Shown piece by piece: positions 34,801-45,284 of a DNA stretch of 64,000 nucleotides (position 1 is its first letter; every line of letters starts with the position of its first letter). The translations under genes were made by a program, and so were the position numbers. The stretch comes from Lethocerus indicus (Eukaryota > Arthropoda > Insecta > Hemiptera > Belostomatidae): positions 1,462,325 to 1,526,324 of the forward strand of contig JACDQD010000003.1 in assembly GCA_019843655.1 (NCBI GenBank). The letters are read 5' to 3'. The notes beneath the pieces were generated by a model. It saw nothing but the letters and a program-made list of their open reading frames with translations, did no database searches and was not told the DNA's origin.

Positions 34801-37800
34801 AATTTCTCCCTCAGAAGTTTTTTCTGAAACAATACAAGTATATATCTAATAAAATAGTATCAAAATTAGACGGTTGAAACTTCCAAATTTAAAATAAAGA
34901 AAGATCAAACGACGCGTAGGATAGACACACAGTACGAGACGGTATTGATAAAACGGATGAAAGTAATAATCGAACGTACCTTCAGTAGTTTTTTAGCCGC
35001 TTTTTGGTGCTTCCTCTGCCTCCTCAATTCCTTCTCCTTTCTTCTTCTCTCCTTCTCCTCCTTCCTTTGCTGTTGAATCGAATTGGGAACAGCCACTGGA
35101 ACTATAATACAGAATAAATTGGATACATACATAGAATTGAGATTACAATTTGTATAAATTTGTTGTGTGATAAAATATATTACACCAGCATAAGAGTGAT
35201 AGGGGGAATAATTAGAGATTTAATTAAGATTCCTTCAACAATCTATCTACTAATGATTTATATATTAAATGCGAAATATTACAGTTAGGGTCCTCTTATT
35301 TATTAGGGGGTGTGAGCTCCCCCACTCATTGCTAGACAACCCTCTCGGGGTTGTACCGTTGTACATTGTACAATGTGTACCATTTTAGTGAAATGAAGTG
35401 GGTTTAAAAGTTGGTGGATATTATATAGAAAACCTGGAAATCTTCAAACATAAGAAAAACAAAATTATAAATGAGAAAATTAATTCCCAGAGTGAGGGGA
35501 TATTTGCCCCTATTATCCTCTTAAAAGATCACAACATCCCCTTCCCACAATCTGACTCACACTTAGGAAACGGATTAACAAAATCGGAAGACAAACACAA
35601 TCCCCAAATAACAATAACAGAACACGTATATATAAACGACTGACATACTGACAGACACTACAGTACATGTGAAAGTGACAGTGCAGCAGTGAGGATGCCC
35701 AAAAGACATCCAAAGTGCTGTTTTGCGGTCTGCGAATGTTTCTGTCTCCTCTCTGCTGTTTGGTCTTTTGCTAGATCGGTTTTGCTCGTCATCTTCAGTA
35801 GCACTGTGTTAGTCACTGTCACAGTACATGTGAAAGTGACAGTGCAGTGAGGATGCCCAAAAAACATCCAAAGTGCTAACAGTGACTAACACAGCGCTGC
35901 TGAAGATGGCGAGCGGCCGAAACCGGTCTAGCAAAAGACCAAACCGGCAAGAGAGGAGACAGAAACATCACGAACCTACAGTATTAATAATTAACGTTTA
36001 AATTTGAATAATATACCTGGGAGTGGCAAGAGCGGAGCGGTGGGTTTGGGAACAGGAGCGGCGGCGGCGGCGGTGGCGACGGCGGCGACCGGGAGGTGAT
36101 CGGTGGGCGACTGTAGGGCGGCCGGAGTTACGGTCGGCGAGTTGGCCGCTAGGAGGAACTGTTGGCCGGCGCCCGGGTGGGGGACCTTGAGCGGCGGGTG
36201 GGCGACGGTAGGGGAGGCGGCCAGGTTCTGAACGATGGAGGGCGGCATGACCGGGGCGACTTTGGGCGGCTGGACGGGCGACGGCACCGATATCGGCATG
36301 TACGCCGGAGGGACGGGCGCCAGCGGCGAGGGGGCGGCGGCCGGAATTACCGGCGGCGTGTTCGTCGGTATCACCTGCAGGATGTTGCCCACCTGGGCGA
36401 CGTTCTGAATAACTTCTGCAGTCTTAGCGGCAACCTGCGGAAATATTAAATACGGATACAATAATAGCGTCGCCTAAGTCTAGACATGTACTGAGAAGAT
36501 CAACAAGGAAGATGATCCCGTCTAAGACTAAAACAAATATCAATATGGAGAGGATTGGACAATATGCAGAGGACCGATTGGGTTGGAGGGTATTTGTTGG
36601 TGCAGCTAAATATCAACTTCGATATAAATGACCTTCAGAGTAGTAGAGCAGTAGTAGCATCTTCTAACCAGGATTATGGGGCTCTACAAGGGGTTGTTGA
36701 TGGGCACCCAAATCAATTCCATTTTATAGTGCAGTAAGGAGCTGAATATTAAAAAGAAGAAAGAGTAAACAGAGAGTTGTGATTAAATTTTCCTTTCGCT
36801 CTACTTTCATAACCTTTTTGTCAGTCGGATGATTGGGAAAAAGAAATGAAAATAAGCCGAAAAATTGGTATTCCAAATTAGTATCTTCCGTTATTGATTA
36901 ACAAATGTTACCTGACTTGGAGACGAAGTGTGCTGAGCGGGCAACGCGGCTGTAGGGGTAATGGCGGAGGAGGCTGTGTGACTATGTTAATAGGCGGAGT
37001 ATGTTCTGTGGGCACTACCTGCAGCATGTTCCCAACCTGTATACATTAAAATTGGGGGAAACTTTTAAAACAGTATATATTATAAGTCGACTGAAATTTG
37101 AGATGCGTCATTTTTACATATTCTGCAAACCCAGTGTAAAATACTCAATTTTATTTATCGGCCATTACAACACTGGGTAAGGTGTCGGCTGTGACATGTG
37201 TCGTTTCGTAATATTGAAGTTATACAGGGATGGGTTGTTAGCCCTTGGCCCTATCTCCAACCTAGAGGGCCCACGATCGAAGAAATGTGGACCTTCCACG
37301 TGTAAGGCAGACTCAATAACTACTGCACTATCAATCTGACTATATTGTATATCGAGTAAGGATAACAAAAATATTGATGAAAGAAGCGAATACAGACCTG
37401 GAGGACTTGTGTCCTGTGCTGAATAGTGGAAGAGGTCGGGTCCCATTCGAGTCTCGGTGGCTGGATGAGATTGGCCGAAGTGACAGTCCTCTGATAGGGC
37501 GGCTGGTCGTAGTAGTGCTGGTTCAGATCGTGGTGCATCGGAGGATAGTAATAGTTCTGGTAGTGGGCATCGGTGACGTCTTTGTGGTCGCCAATCACAG
37601 ACTCTTCGCCTAGTTCCATCTGCAACCGTTCGTCGAGGGAGATGCGTTTGGGCGAGCTCGGGTCTTTGACCAGCTCCGAGTCGCTGATGGTCGAGTCTGG
37701 AATGCCCGTCTGGAGGTCACCCGCCGGCGAGTTCACCATGTCGGGCGACTCTCCGTACTTGTCGTCCCACTTGGCGTTGTAGCCGCGCCGTAAAAACGGA

Positions 37801-40800
37801 TCGCCCCCATCCCTGTCGTCCAGCGAATTGGCGTCGGGCGGCGAGTCTTGTCGCCTCTTCGAGGCGGTCCTCCACTTCCAGGACTCTGAGGAATTGTGCT
37901 GAGGCGAGGCCGAATAGTCGTGGCCGGGTCTGGCCGACCTCTGTGGGCCGCCATCTACGCCGCATTCCGGCGATCGCCTGCCCGAACTCTCTCTCCACTT
38001 GACGGGCGACGGCCTCCTCCTCGACGGGGACTCTGACCTGTCGGCCGGTGGGCTACTTTTCCTGTGCGGCGAAGACCTGCGGTAATCGGGGCTGGGTCGC
38101 CTCCTCGGCGGTGACTCCCTCCGCCTGTCCGCCGACCTCCTCTTGGCCGGTGAGGGGTCGCGCGAGCGCGGAGAACTCCAGGGGCTGGGCGATTTCCTGT
38201 ACGCGTCCGGCGAAAGCTTCCTCTTCCTGGGCCTCCCGTCCGGCGAGAGGCGGCAGTCGGGAGAATCTTTCCTCTTGTCGAGACCCTTCCTGTAGTAGGC
38301 GGGCGAATCCCGGTCGTAAGCGGCCTCGGCGTAACGTTCCGGCGACAGGTAACACCTGGAAGGGGAGTCCTTCTTGAGGCCGGGAGATTCTACAAGCCTG
38401 CTCGACGGATCGTACTTGACTACTTCCGTATCGAACGTCCTGTCTAGAATGTTGGTGCGCTTGACCGGCTGAGGGGATCTTTGGGATTCTACGACCGGCT
38501 CGATGAGGTCGGGGGCGCTATAAGTGTTGGCTAGTGCTAGGTCGGGGGCGCTATAAGTGTTGGCTAGTGCTAGGTCGGGGGCGCTATAAGTGTTGGCTAG
38601 GGCTAGGTCGCCGATGTGAAGCGCGCCCGCGTTCAGCCTCGCCAACTCCATCAGCCTCATTTCATCCTCTTCCGTCGGCCTACCTCTCGGAGAATCGGCC
38701 GCCATCCTATGCGGCGGGCTCAATTTCTGGAAGGACTCCTTCTGGGACGAATGATGACCGGACCTGACGGGGGAGTCTTTCCTCCTGAAATCTCTCGTTT
38801 TGGAGAAGTCGTGCCTCTGGGGCGACCTGCCCTTGGGGCTCTGTCGCCTCCTCCTGTCCCTCGACCAGGACCTCTTGTCCCTCGACCTCGACCTCGCTCT
38901 CCTCTTGGGGCTCTCCCTCTTCCTCGGGCTTCTCCGCCTCTCCCTCCTGTACCTCTCTTCGGAATGTTCCCTGTACCTTTTCCTATCGGCGCCGTATCTC
39001 TCCGACTTGTCTTTCCTTTTGGTTTCGGCATTGCCGTCTCTGTGTCTTTCTTCGGGCACGCTGTTCGGCGGTCTTAGACTCCTGTTGTCGTTGGTCGAAC
39101 TGAATTTAGTCGGCAGTTCCGACGGGCTGATCTCCGCTTGGGCAATTTCGTGTCTGCCGACCTCCGCCGAACCAGGCCGTTCCGCTTGTGGGGCGAACGT
39201 GTTGTCGGCACCGCCCTGCGAAGAACATCCCCAGCGCGTTTTCTTACCGAACATCAAATTTTCTCCGATAGCGCTCTGTTCGGCTCCGCCGTCCGAATTG
39301 GTACTGTTGAAGTTATTCTGAGTTTCTAGTTCTTTGTAGTCGTCGATATCGTGCTTTGTCGGGGGCTCGTCGTTGGGCAACAACGAGACTACGGGAGATT
39401 CGAGTTTACAGTCGAGTGTCGTAACTTTCTTTTCCGGCATTTCTTCCTTCGCCTCCGAATCGGAATCTTCCATCGAGAAAACGTTCAAGGGTTTTATTTT
39501 TGTTATTTGTTTGTCGAAGGTCAAGCGGGCTACCAGCGGTTTTTTCTCTTCGGTCTGTTTTTTTGGTGGCGACAGAGGTTGGGAGGAGGGCGGTTTTTGA
39601 AGTATGTTGTGGAAGGAAGTTGGGGGCGTCGCCGAGGGTGCCATATTGAGGGGCGGCGGAAGCGGAATGTCCAGCATTCTCGCCTCCTCGCTCGCCGAAT
39701 TCACACCGAAACTGATGTGCTGGGAACTGTCATCGATGTTGGTATTGCGTTCGATGTTGGTAACGACGACGTCCTCCTTCTCATCCTCCTCGTCCTCGTC
39801 CAAGTCTTCTGTCGGGCTGTACCTGTCCGACGTCTTTGTCCCTTCGTTAACATTTTTGACGCTCTCCGCACTGTCCGTCCTCGCGACAGACTCCTCTAAG
39901 GTGTCCTCTTTCCTGTCGCTGTTACTTTCGTAATCTTCTCGTCGCTCCTTCCGCGTTTCAATCTCTGCCTCCCCGCACTCGAATAGTACAGCATCGAAAT
40001 TTGCCTTCTCCTTACGATCCGGGCTAATAGCTTTTTTCGATTCCTCCTTCCTATTAGGCTCTTCCGAACTGGACCAAGAGTGAGCCTCTTTGTCGTTACA
40101 GTTTTCGATATCGTTGTAGATATTGTAGCCGGTCAAATTATCCCAATTGGCTTGAGAAATTTCGCCGATCGATTCGAGAACCTCGCTGATAACGTTATCT
40201 TTGTTGATGTTCTTTCTGTTTATATCGGGGAGGCTATTTTTCAGACCCGGTTTGTCCAAAGGGCGTTCGTCTTCCGAACTGGCCGCTTTCTTTTCGAAAT
40301 TCTTCCTCTTCTCCCCGCCCGAATCCAGGTATTCGCTTTCCTTGCTCTTCAGCTTCTTCTTAATTGCGCTCCTGTCAATATACTTTCTGGCGCTCCTCTT
40401 TTTGTATTTCCTACCCGCCGACCGCGACGACGACACTTTTTTGTTTTTGTTTTTCAACTTTCTCTTGATGGCTGACTTGTTCCTCCTGTACATATGCGAC
40501 CTCTTGCCGTGTTTGCCGCCGTCGTCGGAACTGTCGGTGGAGGTGGCCGTGTCCTCGGTGGACGACGAGCTCGAGGAACTGTCCGAAGAGGTGGTATTGT
40601 CGGAGGACGATGTCGAGGAGGACGAGGACGATGAGCTGGACGAGGAGCTGCTCTTGCTGCTCGTGTAGCTGCTGGAGCTGCTGCTGCGGCTGCTAGAGCT
40701 GCTCTCGGATCCCGAAGATTCGGACGATTCTCGTTTTTTACGCTTGGCCGGTTGGAGTTTCTTTTTCGAACCCTCGTTCGTTTTAGGAATCGCTTTGTTT

Positions 40801-43600
40801 ACGTTTATTTCGCGATTTGAAATTTCGTTCGGTGCCGCCATTTTGTCGCCTACGTCGAGGCTGCCTGACCCGAGCGTATTTTCCGAAGTCCTGTCCATGG
40901 AAGTTGTGCGCGACCACTCGTCTTCCACGTCCACCGGTTTCTCCTTGTTGTCCACTTGTTCGGCACAATCCGAATTGACCATTTTCATAAACTGTTCGTA
41001 TTCGGACACCAGAGTTTCTTTCATCTGTTCCATCTGCATTTCTGGTTTTTCGTCGCTCTGTATTTCGCTGTTGACACGTTCGTCTTCTTCACCGCTGGCG
41101 ACTTTTTGCACCTCGTTCACCTCTTCGACGTTTACCTCTTTGCCGTTCAAAGAATCGGTTTCATTTTCAAAATCGACAATTGGATGATTGTCATTTTCAG
41201 GAATTTCGGTTTCCCCCTCTTCATCATCGCTCTTCGATTTCAAATGATCTTCAGCCTCATTGTCTTCGCGCCAATTTAGAAGCAACGCTTTATCTTCCAT
41301 TAGCCTATTCAACAATTGGCTATCATCAGAATCTTCGTCGTCCATTAACCTTTCCAATTCTTCCAGTCTTTCCCTAATCTCATTGTCCGAACTCTCGCTC
41401 TGTTTAGCCTCGGGGAATTCGTTTTCATTCGAGTCTTCTTCAATTTCTTCTTCAGATTCGTAAAAAAAATTCTCCCCCGCGTCTATATTACTCAGATCGG
41501 GGTACCAGCTTCTGCACTCGGGTTTCCACTTTTCGCACGAATTTTCATTACTCGCTTTCTTCAGTCTGAATTGAAAAACGCCACAAATACAATGTAATAT
41601 AGAAACAATGATCAAACATTACATATTAAACATTAAAAAGCATGTTCCCATTACGACTGGACCTAAACAAAAACACATTATCAATAAATCATCTTCGAAG
41701 TGATAAAGATCTCAATTATCGAATGCTACAAACTCTTCCCAACTATTGTTTCTATATAGTACCATCAAGTAAGGGCAGTATCGAATAAGGGTAACACCGC
41801 ATTTCTTACAATAAATTTCAATTCATACATTATCTCGAACCACGATCATCACCCCCATGATTACATCGGTATTACTGATATATTTTAAAGTATATAACAA
41901 TAATAATAACAGCGATCATTTTTAATTAAATAAAATTACGAGGTTGGGTAGAAGAGACAGTCCGAATTGGAAGATACAAACTAGCCAACGATATTGTGTA
42001 CCGGTAACAAAATTAGCTTATCTTCGCATATATACTTTTTCAAAAAGTTGTATATTGTAAACGTAGCATCCCGGAATTTGAAAGTGTTGTTAGGATGCTT
42101 AGTCAGCTGCACCACTACACTACCGACGGATATCGTGCCGACTGCGGAAGGTCAAAACACGTGTTAGCGAAAATTACCTTTTCGAACGGAGTGAGGCAAA
42201 AAACTGGTTGACGTGGACGCGAATGTCCGGAGGCAGCGATTCCAACATCTGCTGACGCGTTACCCACTGGGAACACTTGTCCCACGCCGGATTCCATGAA
42301 TAGATTAGGTGCGGCTTGGTACGCGTCCTTCTGATGCTCCAGCTCGGAAATTCGATCTCGGTACCCTGGCTACCGTCCACCACAACGTAATTCCTCAGCT
42401 CCATCGGCGTATCGAACAGCGACACTTTCTTCTCTTTCCTCGTAACTTTATCGCGCTCTTTCGATCTGGCGTCGGTCCACAACAAGAAGAACACGAAGAA
42501 GAACTCGATTAAAGTAATTAAAAAATAACATTTCAAATACTTTGGACCGATAGTTTGAAATATACTCCCGGCGAATTATAGCAATAAAGTGTTTACGAGA
42601 CTAACGCAGAATGATGACTGACAATCCGCCCATAGTATTAAATCGTCTAGTCTTGTGATCATAATTGAAGAAGTTAACGGAACATCAATGGGAAACAATG
42701 AATTAATTTATTATTCTTTCCACACGTGGGACATACATAAATCTGAGAAATTGTGCCAACATCTGTACAATACTCAGGGCGATATATCAGGAAACCGTGA
42801 TTTAGCCTCCCCGGTTTTGTAACCTCCACGACCGTTTTGGTAACGGTAAAAATGAAAGAAGTACGTACCCGCTTCTTCGTTTCTTCCTCGTGTGCTCGAT
42901 GTGTTTGTCCCACTTGTACTTGACGCGACGGAAATGGTACACCTTGTAGCCGGCCTTGTTGAACTCGTGCCACGATTTCGGCACGCTCTCCTTCTCCCTC
43001 TCCCTCTGTTCGCGCCTAATCCGGCGTTCGTCCTCCTTCCTCTTCCGTTCCTGGTCGCGTTTCTCCCGCTTCGACTTCTTCTCCAACAGCTGGTCGACCA
43101 GAGTCTCGATTTTCGCAGCTCGCCTGCTATCGCCGCCTTCTAACAGTACGTCTGTTCAAAAGGGTTAATTCCGAACAACGTCAATACACCGTTTTTTTTT
43201 TTTTCCCCCCTCCAAGCATACATTTATTTGTAATACTAGCAACAATTTTTAATATACCTGTTTCGCGGTCTGCGAGGGGTTGGAATATACTGTAGGTTCG
43301 CGATGTTTCTGTCTCCTCTCTCTCGCTGCTGTTTGGTCTTTTGCTAGACCGGTTTCGGCCGCTCGCCATCTTCAGTAGCGCTGTGTTAGTCACAGTACAT
43401 GTGAAAGTGACAGTGCACCAGTGAGGATGCCCAAAAAACATCCAAAGTGCTAACAGTGACTAACACAGAGCTACTGAAGATGGCGAGCGGCCGAAACCGG
43501 TCTAGCAAAAGACTGAACCAGCGAGAGGAGACAGAAACATCACTAACCTACAGTACTAGCAACAATTATTTATGCGATGTTAGACACTGGAACGAAGACA

Positions 43601-43636
<36 letters not shown>

Positions 43637-45284
43637 AGAGAGAGAGAGTGTGAGTATGACCTTACCAAAGGAAACTGAAGATTGCGAACAGCGAAAACCG
43701 ATCTATTGAAAGACCGAACTGGCGAGAAGAATATCGAGAAAACGACAATAAGCTATGGGTTTGTCGAAAATAGTATTTCCCCATAACATATTCGATGTCC
43801 CATTTTAAATATTTTCTGTGAGGTTTCATCAATATTGAAATATTTTCATCAATTGTTTGCGTGGTTAAATAATCCACACTGACACGATTCCGTCACGATT
43901 AAGGTAAATAGTTTAGGCAGATGTACACAAGAAGCGGGTAGGATTAGTTTAGGTGGTTTCAATTGTCCTCTATATCTGCGTCCGGCCAATATTGTTTTCT
44001 ATTTAAATGCACAAATCGTTCGTATAGAGAAGATATGCGAAGGGTTGAGAGTAATTGACGTAGAATGAGAACAGGGCGGTGAGTGATGACACATTTTTCT
44101 TACGATCGTAATCGGAGAATTTTACGTAACATCAATGGGATCTTTCCACATGCGGGGACATACATAGATCTGAAAAAAATTGTGCCAACATCTTGTACAA
44201 TACTCGAAATGAATAATTTCCGTTTTGTACGAGTCAATTCGGCTGATGTACAGGACGATTAGCAAAGGGTGAACGGGAACCGAGTGTTTCTATCGTTCGG
44301 CTATACAGAAACGAATTTTTTTCGTAAAATATAATAAATAAAAAAATAATCGCAACGGTCAAACCTGGTATGAGTAGCGGAGTGTTGAGATTGCCGACGG
44401 TTTGCGAACCCCACATCGGATAGAGCAGCTGCATATTTTCCCGCACTTCGTTTTCTCGCCGTTTAAGCTCTTCGATTTCGCTAATCGTATCGCGCGCTTT
44501 ATCTAAAACGCCTTCGACAAAACAACGTACGAGTTAAAAACACGATATCGACAACGGTTATACGGGTATATTTTGAAAACGGTGCGCCTCGATATAAACG
44601 CATTTATAATTACGAACTACAATTTTAATTGAAATCAACGATTTGTTTAATACACCGTAAAAATGTAAACATCGATTTTTCTTAATCTTTGAATTTCATA
44701 AAAGTTACGTCAATTCTTTAACTTTAAAGATACAATGTTTTAGTTATTTCGAATATTCAGAGAGGTGAAGATAGAACGAGACCGTGAAATGTATACAATA
44801 CCGAATACGTTACCCTTCTTAGTTCTTTTCTTAATCTGATTGGAGTCTTTGGATCGGTCTCTTTGTTGGCGTCGTCCTTCTTGATACGGGCGACGGCGAC
44901 GCCTGAGCCCGGGTTGAGTTTGGCGGCGGTGAAAGCCAGAAGTCGTTTCTTGGCCGCCGTCCTGCCGAGGACCGACGGGTGGGCGCCGGCCTGCGGTTCG
45001 GCGCGTTTCGGCGGCGATTTCGGCAGCGCGATATCGGCGACGCCGTCGCCCGGCTCATCGTCGATCGGCACGCTCGGCGAATACCTGGACGGACAAACAA
45101 CAACAACGGGTTTCAATCGGCGGGCTTTCGAGTTCTTTTTTTTTTTAAAAAACTAAGCCGGCGATTAACAACCGACCTTGGAAAACATCTCGACGAATAT
45201 TCACCTGTTTACGTCTTCCGGAATCGGAATGTCTACGACTGAAGACTCCTGTAAGGGAGGCGTATCGGGTAGAGGAATATCCAT
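31852..45284 (-). CDS. Large Ser/Arg-rich nuclear protein, unrecognised
   Basis: Exons in transcript order: 45284-45205, 45084-44814, 44502-44365, 43151-42869, 42465-42178, 41565-37398, 37036-36912, 36434-36017, 35101-34980, 34823-34755, 34532-34418, 34260-34095, 33326-33179, 31982-31852; about 2170 codons. Start MDIPLPDTPPLQESS. Exon 4 is basic coiled coil ending HEFNKAGYKVYHFRRVKYKW. Exon 5 has FPSWSIRRTRTKPHL and LIYSWNPAWDKCSQW. The 4.2-kb exon 6 is acidic, then Ser-rich, KKLK-type basic, and finally dense RS/RRRSP repeats with a 12-residue triplicate (DLALANTYSAP). Exon 8 is Pro/Ala/Val rich; exon 9 basic; exon 12 has KRKSVSFADGVRPGEG, resembling an RVxF-type phosphatase-1 docking site; exon 14 ends in polyproline. 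Composition suggests an RNA-processing or chromatin scaffold in the nucleus. I do not recognise the orthologue. Junctions 2/3, 6/7/8 and 11/12 are one base out of phase. Confidence 0.8.
32041..32979 (-). mobile_element. Deleted mariner element 2 with nested insertion
   Basis: Same ends as the mariner at 15.7 kb: left GTCGACAACTGAGTAATTG and CTACGTCAACATCTTTGC, right GTGCAAAGATGTTGACGTAC and CAATTACTCAGTCGTCGAC. The - strand interior carries the helix-turn-helix fragment [15 protein letters not shown] 400-bp element splits it at 32181-32580. It lies in the last intron of the SR-rich gene. Confidence 0.85.
32181..32580. mobile_element. 400-bp unclassified element, copy 2, with 7-bp target duplication
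   Basis: Full-length match to 29429-29828, inserted in the mariner. GCAATGT occurs on both sides (32174-32180 and 32581-32587), whereas the uninterrupted mariner at 15.8 kb has it once (CTCTGCAATGTCACAG), so this is a true target-site duplication. No inverted ends; contains an internal T run and A runs. Confidence 0.85.
33365..33640. mobile_element. Fold-back element, full copy
   Basis: Left arm CGTCTCCTCTCTCGCCGGACC, GTCTTCAGTAGCGCTGTG; right arm CGCTGAAGATGGCGAGGGGCCG, GGTCCGGCGAAAGACC, GAGAGAGGAGACGGAAACG. It lies in intron 12 of the SR-rich gene. A further 60-bp terminal fragment (CCAACCCCTCGCAGACCAC) is at 33838-33900. Confidence 0.65.
34980..35720. repeat. Source copy of duplicated exon/intron segment
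   Basis: The segment from exon 9 of the SR-rich gene through flanking intron and fold-back inner arm (about 34997-35720) reappears in inverted orientation at about 51430-52223. Matching landmarks include GGGGTGTGAGCTCCCCCACTC, TTGTACATTGTACAATGTG, and GGAAAACCTGG-type inner-arm sequence. Confidence 0.8.
35160..35985. mobile_element. Composite long fold-back element
   Basis: Long-arm member. 35310-35640 is inner-arm sequence with CTCATTGCTAGACAACCCTC and CAGAGTGAGGGGATATTTGCC; 35640-35720 is the CTGACATACTGACAGACACTAC module; 35722-35985 is a complete short palindrome with TCTTTTGCTAGATCGG and GGTCTAGCAAAAGACC. Together with 51.3-52.9 and 61.7-62.4 kb it shows that short copies are deleted forms of a longer element. 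It lies in intron 8 of the SR-rich gene. Confidence 0.7.
38512..38620. repeat. 36-bp coding triplication in SR-rich gene
   Basis: Three exact or near-exact copies of a 36-bp unit containing GGTCGGGGGCGCTATAAGTG, encoding DLALANTYSAP-type 12-residue repeats in frame on the - strand. Confidence 0.9.
43255..43556. mobile_element. Fold-back element, best-preserved short copy
   Basis: Left terminus CCTGTTTCGCGGTCTGCGAGG, then GTAGGTTCGCGATGTTTCTG, TTTTGCTAGACCGGTTTCGG, CATCTTCAGTAGCGCTGTG. Right arm reverses this, ending AGGAGACAGAAACATCAC and CTACAGTA. The centre has ACATGTGAAAGTGACAGTG. It lies in intron 3 of the SR-rich gene. Confidence 0.8.
43604..43648. repeat. (AT)n plus (AG)n microsatellite
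   Basis: About 30 bp of AT followed by AGAGAGAGAG and a GTGTG remnant, in intron 3 of the SR-rich gene. Confidence 0.9.

Noticed and set aside
36480..36760. Non-LTR retrotransposon tail (GQYAEDRLGWRVFV-like frame)
   Set aside because: Only a vague resemblance to reverse-transcriptase C-termini, no catalytic motif and no poly-A end.
37374..41463. Many + strand open frames opposite the 4.2-kb exon
   Set aside because: All are antisense shadows of the biased SR/acidic coding sequence; no domain recognised.
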